Origin: an uncultured Bacteroidota bacterium
GTDB taxonomy: Bacteria; Bacteroidota; Bacteroidia; B-17B0; Aurantibacillaceae
DNA: 64,000 nt
Direction of reading: 5' to 3'
Assembly (NCBI GenBank): GCA_937873155.1
Contig: CALMVZ010000035.1
Span: 62,001 to 126,000, forward strand
The translations under genes were made by a program, and so were the position numbers. Shown here piece after piece: positions 32,310 through 41,300 of this stretch. The notes beneath the pieces were generated by a model that was not told the origin of the DNA, made no database searches, and saw nothing but the letters and a program-made list of their open reading frames with translations. Position 1 is the first letter of the stretch. Every line of letters starts with the position of its first letter.

Positions 32310-32852
32310 ATGAATAAAAGTATTTATTGCTTTGCATTTATTCTTTTGTCCTTTGCATTAAGTGCTCAAACACTTACTATCACTGAACTTATAGCTTCTC
32401 CAAAAACTGAAGCCTCTATTATTGGCGATAACCTTACCGGAAAAAAATGGTCGCAATATGGCTATGAAGATGTTAAGGACAGTGGCTTTGTGAGAATGAC
32501 CTGGATGATCAAAAACAATTACAATGATCTCAAATCCTATTTCCAATATTATCAATCTACTGTTGATAGCATCGAACACTACACCATTTATCAATTTTCT
32601 GACAGGGATGCTTTTAATTCTTACAAGGCAGATCTGAAAAAGACGGGATACAAATTACAAACGGCCAAGAAAAAGAAAAAAAAGAAAGACAAGAATAAGT
32701 ACAAGGATAAAGAAGAGCTTTTCCTGAATGAAAAAAATTCATCGTTGATCAGTTTAAAAGAAGTTTTTTTATTAGGATTCAATACTTTCCTGGTAAGTTC
32801 ATATAATTCAAAGTCGAGAGTTGCAAAAACCATTTTAGAGGACGAAAAATAA
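32310..32852 (+). CDS. Secreted protein of unknown family, first of a tandem pair
   Basis: A 180-residue protein with a signal peptide (IYCFAFILLSFALSAQ). The mature part has WMIKNNYNDLKSYFQYYQ and HYTIYQFSDRDAFNSYKADL, which match the next gene almost position by position. A run of lysines (AKKKKKKKDKNKYKDKE) near residue 120 marks a basic linker, followed by a strand-rich C-terminus (LKEVFLLGFNTFLVSSYNSK). I recognise no domain. TATCTTTA just upstream (32296-32303) is one base off the -7 consensus. The stop is followed immediately by the start of the paralogue. Confidence 0.8.
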   Translation: MNKSIYCFAFILLSFALSAQTLTITELIASPKTEASIIGDNLTGKKWSQYGYEDVKDSGFVRMTWMIKNNYNDLKSYFQYYQSTVDSIEHYTIYQFSDRDAFNSYKADLKKTGYKLQTAKKKKKKKDKNKYKDKEELFLNEKNSSLISLKEVFLLGFNTFLVSSYNSKSRVAKTILEDEK

Positions 32853-33407
32853 TTGAACAGTAAACATTTCATAATTATTTCTTTTCTCTTCTTAGGCACT
32901 TTCATGAGGTCTCAGATTCTTTCTGCAGAAGAACTCATTCGTTTCCCGCATCAGGATGCTGATTCGATCACTACACAATTAGTTTCAAAAGGTTGGGAAG
33001 CCAGCAATATTGAATTTATTACCGACAGTAACTTTGTGCGGAGAACCTGGCGCGTGAAGAATAGTTATGACGACATGAAATCTTACCTGATCCTTTATGA
33101 ATACACAAGCGATCCTGCAGAGAATCATATTATCTACCAGTTCTCAAGCCGTGATACATTTAAAGAATATAAGGATAACCTTCAGAAAATAGGTTATAAA
33201 TTGCTTGTAGAAAAGAAAAGCAAAAAGAAAAGCAGGAAACATCAAAAAGATATGTTCAGGGAGGTGGATGAAGCTTTTTATTCGGATAAGAAAACTTCTA
33301 TCTTAAATGTAAGCGAGGTGTTCTTTTATGGCATGAATACGTTTATGATCTATTCATACAAAACGGAATCAGCGTTAGGAAAGAATCTTCTTCAGAACCG
33401 CCCTTGA
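32853..33407 (+). CDS. Secreted protein of unknown family, second of a tandem pair
   Basis: A 184-residue paralogue of the preceding gene, directly abutting its stop. The only start that leaves a complete signal peptide is TTG at 32853 (then NSKHFIIISFLFLGTFMRSQ). It shares WRVKNSYDDMKSYLILYE, NHIIYQFSSRDTFKEYK, a basic linker (EKKSKKKSRKHQK) and the C-terminal NVSEVFFYGMNTFMIYSYK with its neighbour. Overall identity looks moderate, so the duplication is not recent. The tight arrangement implies co-translation and perhaps a heteromer. Function is unknown. Confidence 0.8.
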   Translation: MNSKHFIIISFLFLGTFMRSQILSAEELIRFPHQDADSITTQLVSKGWEASNIEFITDSNFVRRTWRVKNSYDDMKSYLILYEYTSDPAENHIIYQFSSRDTFKEYKDNLQKIGYKLLVEKKSKKKSRKHQKDMFREVDEAFYSDKKTSILNVSEVFFYGMNTFMIYSYKTESALGKNLLQNRP

Positions 33408-33462
33408 CCGTAAACAGAATTACTTTATAAGATAAACCACTATAAAATCAATTTTTTTACGG

Positions 33463-33753
33463 TTAGAATTTCAATTCATCAACGCTCCAGGCCTGGGGCT
33501 TTTCATTGAACAGAACTTTTGTTTTACTCCAAACGCTCTCAAAGAGTTTTGAATCGCGATAAGCATTTAAATAATTTTCGCTCTCCCAGATACTATAGGT
33601 GAAAAATACATTCGGATGGATCTTATCCTGTAATAATTCAACATGGCTGCAGCCCTCGAACCCTGCGATTAATTTCCAATTGGTCTTAAAAATAGTTTTA
33701 AAATCCTCTACCTTATCCGGTTGAAACGACATTTTCACAATGCGTTTAATCAT
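33463..33753 (-). CDS. Antibiotic biosynthesis monooxygenase (ABM)-domain protein
   Basis: A 96-residue ABM/dimeric alpha-beta barrel protein (IKRIVKMSFQPDKVEDFKTI, then FTYSIWESENYLNAYRDSKL). Such proteins include small cofactor-free monooxygenases and haem-degrading or stress-related enzymes. The role here is not known. The start ATG at 33753 overlaps the upstream gene by eight bases; an upstream TTG in frame (33762) is less likely. It is the second gene of a two-gene operon with the SAM-hydrolase-type protein. Confidence 0.85.
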   Translation of the reverse strand: MIKRIVKMSFQPDKVEDFKTIFKTNWKLIAGFEGCSHVELLQDKIHPNVFFTYSIWESENYLNAYRDSKLFESVWSKTKVLFNEKPQAWSVDELKF

Positions 33754-34567
33754 TGAACTCAATTATTAAATTAAAATCAAAACTCCGCCCTACTTCGCGC
33801 GGATATAACATTTTATAGGCTGATTTTCCATTCATGGCTATTTCCAGGTAACCAAAACCATTGAACATTGCCAGGGCATCTCCAACTTTCACGTCATCAT
33901 AAGTATCAGATATTTTATTGATCCGCGCTCCCGGAAGAACAATGCTGAATTTACGTTTTCCTAAAGTTTTATAAAATTCCTCTTTCGTGATATTAGTAAT
34001 AATGTTACCGAAATCATCAATATAAATAGATTTTCCTTTTAAATTCTCGGGCGTAGAAAAGCTGGAGAACTGGAACGCTTTGTAATAATCCGAAGTTTCC
34101 ATTCCTATATCTTTCATTTCTTTCCCTGAACTTAACTGAGCTGCTGCATCAACAAAAACATCCTTTATAAAAAAATTATGCTGGGCAGGCGTCTCGTAAT
34201 ATAATTGGTAAACTTTTTCTGCAAAACCTTCATCTAAGAGGGTGATAAGGCCATTATCCGGACAAATAACAAACTGGTTCTTGTATTTTGTTACAAGATA
34301 ACGGCTGTTATCTACATTGTGATTATTAGTGTTCATCGCTTTAAAACCAAGGATGAATTTAACACCTACAAGATGTATACTGTTCTCCGGAAAAAAGCTA
34401 ATGGAGTTCTTTAATATAAAGGCGGCATCTGAAATATTATTATCTTTGATATCACAGCTCAGGTCAATTATCTGAACGTTATTTATTTTTTGAAGCAAGC
34501 AAGCCTTAACGATGGCTAAATAAGGATCGCGGTAGCCCAGATCTGTTGTTAAGGTTACAATTGGCAT
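33746..34567 (-). CDS. SAM hydroxide adenosyltransferase family (DUF62) protein
   Basis: A 273-residue protein of the duf-62 / fluorinase-chlorinase superfamily. The start PIVTLTTDLGYRDPYLAIVK carries the family Asp-Leu-Gly motif, followed by VQIIDLSCDI. YKNQFVICPDNGLITLL and IYIDDFGNIITNITKE are further signature blocks. Bacterial members usually hydrolyse S-adenosylmethionine to adenosine and methionine rather than halogenating it, so hydrolysis is the better guess. A GTG two codons upstream is possible, but the ATG at 34567 starts the conserved sequence. It overlaps the following ABM gene, and phoH diverges from it. Confidence 0.92.
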   Translation of the reverse strand: MPIVTLTTDLGYRDPYLAIVKACLLQKINNVQIIDLSCDIKDNNISDAAFILKNSISFFPENSIHLVGVKFILGFKAMNTNNHNVDNSRYLVTKYKNQFVICPDNGLITLLDEGFAEKVYQLYYETPAQHNFFIKDVFVDAAAQLSSGKEMKDIGMETSDYYKAFQFSSFSTPENLKGKSIYIDDFGNIITNITKEEFYKTLGKRKFSIVLPGARINKISDTYDDVKVGDALAMFNGFGYLEIAMNGKSAYKMLYPREVGRSFDFNLIIEFND

Positions 34568-34581
34568 AAACACTAATAGTT

Positions 34582-34589
34582 CAAAATTA
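34582..34589 (-). promoter_or_regulatory. Candidate -7 promoter element of the DUF62 gene
   Basis: The minus strand reads TAATTTTG, matching TAnnTTTG, 15 bases before the ATG at 34567. Confidence 0.45.
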
Positions 34590-34626
34590 AAGATTAATAA
34601 GAGTTAGAATTTTACAAAATACAGGA

Positions 34627-34658
34627 TTGATCAACAGCTTTATAAACATTTAAATTTA
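34627..34658 (+). promoter_or_regulatory. Weak candidate promoter of the phoH operon
   Basis: TTGA (34627-34630), a 20-base spacer and TAAATTTA (34651-34658) are each one base off the Bacteroidota boxes. The GTG start lies 6 bases downstream. Confidence 0.35.
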
Positions 34659-34663
34659 AGATA

Positions 34664-35605
34664 GTGTCAGAAAAAGTAATAGTATTAGATAGTGTAGAAC
34701 CGGTTGAGATATACGGCGTTAATGATGTGAAGCTAAACATTATAAAGAAGCACTTCGGGAAATTAAAAATAGTAGCAAGAGGCTACAGCATTAAAGTTCT
34801 GGGAGAGGAAAACGAAATCAAACACTTCGAAAAAAAACTCGCTCTCCTTATTGATTATTATCATAAACACGGCTTATTAACTGATAAGGTCATTGACCGT
34901 TTACTCGGACCAACAGGCGATAAATTGATGGAGGAAACAGAAGTTCAGAATGATATTATCCTTTTCGGAAACAATGGCCTTGTGGTTAAAGCTAAAACCG
35001 AGAATCAACGCCGGATGGTGGCTTCTATAGGTAAAAAGGATATGATGTTTGCCATCGGTCCGGCCGGAACAGGAAAAACATATACTGCAGTTGCTTTGGC
35101 GGTTCGAGCTTTAAAGAATAAAGAAGTAAAACGTATCATTTTAACCCGGCCGGCTGTTGAGGCAGGAGAAAACCTTGGTTTCCTTCCTGGAGATATGAAA
35201 GAGAAACTGGATCCTTACATGCAGCCTTTATACGATGCTTTATCCGACATGATCCCTGCCGATAAACTGGAACAGAATATCGAGAATCGTGTTATTCAAA
35301 TTGCGCCTCTGGCATTTATGCGCGGAAGAACTTTAGATAATGCTTTTGTAATTTTAGATGAAGCTCAAAACACAACCGAGAACCAAATGAAAATGTTCCT
35401 CACCCGAATGGGGAATAATGCAAAATTCATTATTACCGGCGACGTAACACAGATCGATCTTCCTTCAAAACAACCTTCTGGTTTATTACAGGCTATTAAG
35501 TATTTAAAGAAAATTGAAGGGATCGATTTTATTGAACTCGACAGCCGCGATGTGATACGTCACCGATTGGTAAGTGCCATTATCGAAAGCTATGAAGGCA
35601 ATTAA
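34664..35605 (+). CDS. PhoH-family ATPase (PhoH-like)
   Basis: A 313-residue PhoH-like protein, an RNA-associated P-loop ATPase. The N-terminal third is the KH-like PhoL/YbeZ extension. Walker A is AIGPAGTGKTYTAVALAV and Walker B is AFVILDEAQNTTENQMKMFL, with ITGDVTQIDLP following. It starts at GTG. PhoH/YbeZ proteins are often next to ybeY, but here the heptose biosynthesis genes follow after 63 bases, probably in the same transcript. The exact role (rRNA maturation or RNA unwinding) is not settled for the family. Confidence 0.95.
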   Translation: MSEKVIVLDSVEPVEIYGVNDVKLNIIKKHFGKLKIVARGYSIKVLGEENEIKHFEKKLALLIDYYHKHGLLTDKVIDRLLGPTGDKLMEETEVQNDIILFGNNGLVVKAKTENQRRMVASIGKKDMMFAIGPAGTGKTYTAVALAVRALKNKEVKRIILTRPAVEAGENLGFLPGDMKEKLDPYMQPLYDALSDMIPADKLEQNIENRVIQIAPLAFMRGRTLDNAFVILDEAQNTTENQMKMFLTRMGNNAKFIITGDVTQIDLPSKQPSGLLQAIKYLKKIEGIDFIELDSRDVIRHRLVSAIIESYEGN

Positions 35606-35668
35606 AAAATAGTTACTTTTATAGAGCGAAATTCATTCCAAGCGACACTAATTTAAAATTTTATACAC

Positions 35669-36250
35669 TTGAAAGACTTTATTAAAAGTAAAATAAAAGC
35701 ATCAGCCGATCTTAAAACATCTTTATTAAGTAACGAGGCTATTTTAAACACAATTGACGCGGTAGTTAAAGATATCATTGAATGTTATAAAGAAGATGGT
35801 AAAGTCCTTTGGGCGGGAAATGGCGGCAGTGCGGCAGACGCTCAACATTTATCGGCTGAATTAAGCGGACGTTTTTATTACGACCGCCCTCCTCTATTCT
35901 CTGAAGCTCTTCATGTAAATACAAGTTATACTACCGCAGTTGCTAACGATTACAGTTACGATGAGATCTATGCCCGTTTAACAAAGGCAATGGGACGAAA
36001 AGGTGATGTCCTGATTGGAATGTCGACCAGCGGAAATTCAGGAAATGTTGTGAAGGCATTAGAAGTTGCAAATAAAATCGGGATGATAACAGTTGGATTT
36101 ACAGGAGAGACCGGTGGTAAAATGGCGGGCTTGTGTAAATATTTGGTGAATATTCCATCTAAAGATACACCAAGGATCCAGGAATGTCATATGGTAATTG
36201 GTCATACGATTTGTGAGTTAGTAGAAATTCATTTATTCCCTAAAAAATAG
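35669..36250 (+). CDS. gmhA: D-sedoheptulose 7-phosphate isomerase (GmhA-like)
   Basis: A 193-residue SIS-domain protein that isomerises sedoheptulose 7-phosphate to D-glycero-D-manno-heptose 7-phosphate, the first step of heptose synthesis for surface glycans. The phosphosugar-binding motif is WAGNGGSAADAQHLSAELSG. MSTSGNSGNVVKALEVANK and the C-terminal HMVIGHTICELVE complete the family pattern. It starts with TTG: no suitable ATG lies nearby and the sequence KDFIKSKIKASADLK is the normal N-terminus. It heads the gmhA, guanylyltransferase, gmhB set. Confidence 0.95.
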   Translation: MKDFIKSKIKASADLKTSLLSNEAILNTIDAVVKDIIECYKEDGKVLWAGNGGSAADAQHLSAELSGRFYYDRPPLFSEALHVNTSYTTAVANDYSYDEIYARLTKAMGRKGDVLIGMSTSGNSGNVVKALEVANKIGMITVGFTGETGGKMAGLCKYLVNIPSKDTPRIQECHMVIGHTICELVEIHLFPKK

Positions 36251-36259
36251 ACGGGCGCG

Positions 36260-36973
36260 TTGGTAAACGAAGCCATCATATTAGCAGGAGGATTTGGGAC
36301 ACGGTTAAAAAGTGTTGTGTTCGATGTGCCGAAACCAATGGCTCTTGTTAATGAAAGGCCATTTCTGGATTATCAATTACTTTTTTTAAAACATTACGGG
36401 ATTAAAAAAGTAATTCTTTCAGTTGGGCATCTCCACGAAAAAATAAGTGATCATTACGGAACTGATTTTGAAGGTTTAGAAATTGATTATTCCGTTGAGA
36501 AAGATCCTTTAGGGACCGGTGGAGGAATAAGATTGGCCATTGAGAAATGCACTTCAAAGTCGGTTTTAGTTTTAAATGGGGATTCTTTTTTTGATATCAA
36601 TTTAAATTCGTTAAACAACCAGCACGGTATGTTTCTTTCGGATTGTTCTTTAGCTTTACGCAAGGTTGAGAATGCTTCACGTTACGGAACAATTAAACAA
36701 GGAAGCAATTGTACTATCATATCTTTCACAGAAAAGACAGGAGAGGAAAAACCGGGTTATATAAATGCCGGGATTTATATTTTAAATAAAGAGGTGTTTT
36801 TACAAAAAACACCTGCAGGGAAGAACTTTTCCATAGAAAAAGATTTTTTTGAAAAGAAAATAAAAGAACTGAATATTTTCGGATTCCCATATCAGGGTTA
36901 TTTCATTGATATCGGCATTCCTGAAGATTACGAAAAAGCACAAAATGACTTTAAAGAGTTTAAATATAGATAA
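36260..36973 (+). CDS. Heptose 1-phosphate nucleotidyltransferase (HddC-like)
   Basis: A 237-residue sugar nucleotidyltransferase. The nucleotide-binding signature is IILAGGFGTRLKS at the start, then VPKPMALVNERPFLDYQL. VLNGDSFFDINL carries the metal-binding Asp. In this gene order it most likely makes GDP-D-glycero-alpha-D-manno-heptose (HddC type), though ADP-heptose or another sugar cannot be excluded from sequence alone. It starts with TTG nine bases after gmhA. Its 3' end overlaps gmhB by 29 bases. Confidence 0.88.
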   Translation: MVNEAIILAGGFGTRLKSVVFDVPKPMALVNERPFLDYQLLFLKHYGIKKVILSVGHLHEKISDHYGTDFEGLEIDYSVEKDPLGTGGGIRLAIEKCTSKSVLVLNGDSFFDINLNSLNNQHGMFLSDCSLALRKVENASRYGTIKQGSNCTIISFTEKTGEEKPGYINAGIYILNKEVFLQKTPAGKNFSIEKDFFEKKIKELNIFGFPYQGYFIDIGIPEDYEKAQNDFKEFKYR

Positions 36974-37487
36974 GAGCTGGACCCTGTTCCTTGACCGCGA
37001 TGGCGTTATCAATAAGAAATTAGATAACGACTATGTAAAGCATTGGATGGATTTTGAATTCCTGGATGGCGTTCATGACGCCATGAAAATATTGAGCGGA
37101 AAGTTTGGCCATATTGTGGTAGTAACAAATCAGCAAGGCATCGGAAAAGGATTATACAGGACAGAAGATCTTGAGTTGATCCATAAGAACATGTTATACG
37201 AGATCGATTATTTAGGCGGACGAATAGACAAAGTTTATTTCTCTCCATATCTGGATGAATTAAAACACCCTACCCGTAAACCGGGAACAGGAATGGGATT
37301 AGCTGCTAAACAGGATTTCCCGGCGATTGATTTTACTAAATCAATCATAGTTGGTGACAGCATAACTGACATGGAATTCGGAAGAGCTTTAGGAATGAAA
37401 ACGGTTTTTATTACGGAAGAAAAACGTAATGATGGCAAAATTGATTTTAATTTTCCATCTTTAGTGGAGTTTGCTCTAAATTTGTAA
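36945..37487 (+). CDS. gmhB: D,D-heptose 1,7-bisphosphate phosphatase (GmhB-like)
   Basis: A 180-residue HAD phosphatase with the GmhB/HisB-type core. The nucleophile motif is LFLDRDGVINKK (Asp17, Asp19). Motif II is in VVVTNQQGIGKGLY, and SIIVGDSITDMEFGRALGMK is the acidic motif IV. It removes the 7-phosphate of heptose 1,7-bisphosphate. The ATG at 36945 lies inside the preceding gene. A longer frame from 36906 adds residues that do not fit the family. The 1-kinase that should make its substrate is not in this operon. Confidence 0.93.
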   Translation: MTLKSLNIDKSWTLFLDRDGVINKKLDNDYVKHWMDFEFLDGVHDAMKILSGKFGHIVVVTNQQGIGKGLYRTEDLELIHKNMLYEIDYLGGRIDKVYFSPYLDELKHPTRKPGTGMGLAAKQDFPAIDFTKSIIVGDSITDMEFGRALGMKTVFITEEKRNDGKIDFNFPSLVEFALNL

Positions 37488-37573
37488 CAGGTATTTTTCT
37501 CTCTTTGAGGAGAGCAAGTTAACTGCTTGTAGTCAATGGTGAAGTTTGTGAAGCTGGTAATTATTAAAGTAAA

Positions 37574-38317
37574 ATGAAGGTCTCAATTATAACAACTACA
37601 TACAACAGCGCCTCTACCATTGAACACACAATTCAGTCGGTACTAAATCAATCATACACCAATATTGAATATATAATTATTGATGGCGTTTCTACTGATG
37701 GAACTTTAGATATTTTGAATCGCTACAAGGATCGTCTGAATAAAATTATTTCAGAAAAAGATACCGGAATTTATGATGCATTGAACAAAGGGATTGATCT
37801 GGCGACGGGAGATGTAATTGGTATTTTACATTCCGATGACTTTTACACAGGTTCTGATGTGATCGAAAATGTGGTAAACACTTTCGATCAGAATAAATGT
37901 GATGGATTGTATGCGAACCTTTATTATGTAGATAAAGACGATACTAATAAAATAAAACGCAAATGGCATTCAGGTAATTACAGTGATGGCGCTTTTCTGA
38001 ACGGATGGATGCCGCCCCACCCCACTTTCTTTGTAAAGAAAGAGATCTATAACAAATTCGGTAAATTCAATTTGCAATTTGCAACAGCAGCGGATTATGA
38101 ATTAATGCTGCGTTTCATTCATAAGAATAAGATCAAACTCGCTTATTTAAATAAATTTATTGTGAAAATGCGGATCGGGGGCAAAAGCAATGATACTTTA
38201 AAAAGCCGCATCACCGCAAACATGGATGATCGTAAAGCATGGGAAGTTAACGGATTAAAACCAAGATTCTATACTCTAACCTTAAAACCATTACGAAAGA
38301 TCTTTCAGTTCTTTTAA
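37574..38317 (+). CDS. Family 2 glycosyltransferase
   Basis: A 247-residue GT2 enzyme that transfers a sugar from a nucleotide donor onto a growing surface glycan. The start KVSIITTTYNSASTIEHTIQ and the Asp-rich YIIIDGVSTDGTLDIL define the GT-A fold. The metal-binding region is GILHSDDFYTGSD. WMPPHPTFFVKKEIYNKFG and FATAADYELMLRF are typical of WcaA-like enzymes. It has no membrane segment. It lies 86 bases after gmhB and ends at a strong terminator, so it is probably the last gene of the heptose operon. Confidence 0.93.
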   Translation: MKVSIITTTYNSASTIEHTIQSVLNQSYTNIEYIIIDGVSTDGTLDILNRYKDRLNKIISEKDTGIYDALNKGIDLATGDVIGILHSDDFYTGSDVIENVVNTFDQNKCDGLYANLYYVDKDDTNKIKRKWHSGNYSDGAFLNGWMPPHPTFFVKKEIYNKFGKFNLQFATAADYELMLRFIHKNKIKLAYLNKFIVKMRIGGKSNDTLKSRITANMDDRKAWEVNGLKPRFYTLTLKPLRKIFQFF

Positions 38318-38318
38318 A

Positions 38319-38360
38319 TAAAAACCCTGAAGCGTACTTGTTCTGCTTCAGGGTTTTTTT
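38319..38360. terminator. Bidirectional terminator built from the repeated 29-bp hairpin
   Basis: A-run, stem CCCTGAAGC / GCTTCAGGG, T-run. It can terminate the glycosyltransferase gene on plus and the first giant gene on minus. Confidence 0.88.
38325..38353 (-). repeat. Copy 2 of dispersed 29-bp palindromic element
   Basis: Its reverse complement is identical over all 29 bases to 5100-5128, loop included. The flanking A/T runs differ slightly. Confidence 0.85.
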
Positions 38361-38380
38361 ATTGTGAGTTTGCTGAAAAA

Positions 38381-41300
38381 CTATCTGAATAGATTCACAG
38401 TACCATTTTGTTCGAATTCTTTTCCATCAAAACCTGTTGCTTTAATAAAGAAGTAATAAGTGCCTGCTGAAGCTTCCTGACCATCACTTGTAATACCATC
38501 CCACGATGCTCTTGCACCATCGAACTCATACATTTTTTGTCCCCAACGGTTAAATATCACTAAATGTATTTCTTTTACACCTGTTGAATTTATAATGAAC
38601 ACGTCATTGATATTATCATCATTCGGCGTGAATACGTTTGGTACTTCGATCGTGAAGCCATCTTCCACAATAATTACTATAGACGCTGTATCAGAACATA
38701 CGCCGGAAGACGCGATCATAGTAATAGTGTAAGTTCCCCAACCGTAAGTAGCAGACGTACCTGCTGTAGTAGTTAACGTGGTTGAACTTCCGTTACCGAA
38801 ATTCCAGCTGAATGTATTTGCATTCGTACTGGTGTTCGTATAATTAACCGTTAATGGCGCAAAACCTGTAACAACATCAGAAGATATCGATGCAGTAGGT
38901 ACACTGTTAGTAACATCAACAGTACTTGTTGCGGTACAACCTGTAGTCGGATTCGTAACAGTTAAAGTATATGTACCTGCCATGTCAACAACAGGGCTCG
39001 CTGTATTTGAACCTGAAATAATATTTGGTCCGCTCCAGGAATAAGTTACTCCCGGATCTGTTGAACTGCCATTTAATGTTACAGTTGTTGTTACACCACC
39101 GCAAGGGATAGAAGCATTAGCGCCTGCGCTGATATTAGGAGGAGTGCTTCCGTTACTTACTGTGTATTGCGCAGAAACTGTACATCCGTTAGTAGCATCT
39201 GTGATCACAACAGAATAAACACCTGCAGCTGAAACCGAAATACTTTGCGTTGTCGCTGTTGTGCTCCAGTTATAATTCACGCCTGTACTCGGAGTTGTAG
39301 TTGCATCTAAAACTACTGTCGTATTGGTTGGTAAACATCCGATACCAATTGATGAAGTAGATGTTACTGTAACTGTTGGTGCTACTGTATTTCCATTTAC
39401 TGTGAAAGTAGCAGTATTAGCACAACCATTTACGGGATCAATCATCGACACAGTATAAGTTCCGCTTTGATTTACATCGACACTTGCATTATTTACAGAA
39501 CCAACTATTCCTGTTCCTGACCATGTATAAGTTAAACCTGAACTTGGTGTATAGGTAGGATTGATATTAACGCTTGTATTTGCACAAGAAAGATTTGTTA
39601 TTGCACCTGAAGTTGCAGATGGAATAACAGTATTATTTGAAACAGGAACACTTGCTGTTATTGTACAACCATTACTTGCTGTTATTAAACAAACATATGT
39701 TCCGGCTGCGGTAAAGGTTGGTGTTGTGGTATTGCTACCTGAACTTATACCTGATGCCGGAGACCATGAATAAGAAGCAATAGTTACAGTTCCTGTTGGA
39801 GTTAAAGTAAGTGTCGGTGCAGGCGAAGTACACGTAATACTTAAATTAGGAGAGCTTAAAGTAACTGCAGGAGAGTTCACATCAGCTACCATTGTTGCAG
39901 TAGTAGCCGCTGCCGAACAACCGTTAGTTGCGGTTGCCACAACGCTATAAACTCCAGGACCTTGTATAGTAGCAGTAGTTGAAGTAGCTCCGCTTACGAT
40001 AGAACCTGTTCCAGGCGCTGTCCAGCTATAAGTTGCTCCGCCAGTAGAACCAACACTTATTTGAGTAGTTGGTGTAGCACACGATAAAGTATATGATGCC
40101 GGTGTTACAGTAACAGATGCCGGTACAGTTGTATTGGAAGCTACCGTTACCATATCCGTTCCTGTACAACCATTAACTGTATTAGTAACAACAACTGTAT
40201 AGGTACCTCCTAAAGTTGCTGTTGCGATAGAAGTGGTGGTTGTTCCAACAACACCCGGTCCTGACCAGCTATAAGTATATGGCCCTGCCCCTGCATTTGT
40301 TGTTAATGTTGAAGTTGGATTAGTACATGTTATTATAGTTGAAGATGTAGTTGTTGGTGTTATAGCTGCATTGTCAGCAGTGATGCTATTAGTTACAACC
40401 GAAGTACAACCATTAAGGGTATTTGTAACAGTTAAAGTATATACACCGCTTTGATTAACATTTATAGTTGCAGTATTTGTCGCCCCTACTATTCCGGTAC
40501 CGCTCCATGTATAAGTTGCAGGAGATGTCGTAGTTGTTCCGATCACCTGAACACTTGTTGTTGTACAGGTTATCGTACCGGTATTCGATACTGTTACGCT
40601 TGGAACACCGGCATTAGGAACAACTGTTGCAACTTGTGCTGCGCTCTGACAACCGTTAGCAGGGTTTGTTGCTATATAAGTATATGTACCCGCTCCACAA
40701 GCTGTTGCCGTAAAGGAATTAGCGCCGGCACAAACTCCGCCTGTCCAAACTACAGTACAAGTACTTGGATTGGCACTGCCTATCAATTGAACTGAAGGTG
40801 TTGCACAAGTAATGGTTTGTGTACCAACAGGGGTTGTTGTAGGTGCAATTGTATTATTTCCTACTGAGGCGGTAGCAATGTTTGTACAGCCGTTTGCTGC
40901 ACTCGTTACAAATAAAGAATACGTTCCAACCTGGTTCACGTTAACTGTTGAGTTATTCGGAGAGCCTACAATTCCCGGACCTGACCACGTATACGTTACT
41001 CCACCTGTAGGACTTGATAATGTGATGGTAGGATTAGCACACGTAATAGTTGAAGGTGACGTAATTGTCGGGCTAGGTGGTGTGGTATTGGTTGAAGCTG
41101 TAACAACTGTCTGTGTTGAACAACCGTTAGTAGGATTCTGAACAAGCACCGAATAAGAACCCGGTCCTGATCCCGTTGTATTCTGACTGTTTACTCCACC
41201 TGTAATGGAACTTCCTGCAGGTGCAGTCCATGTGTAATTCATTGCACCTGGTCCTGATGTTAAAGAAACAGTTGGTGAGCCGCAGGTAACTACACCGGCA

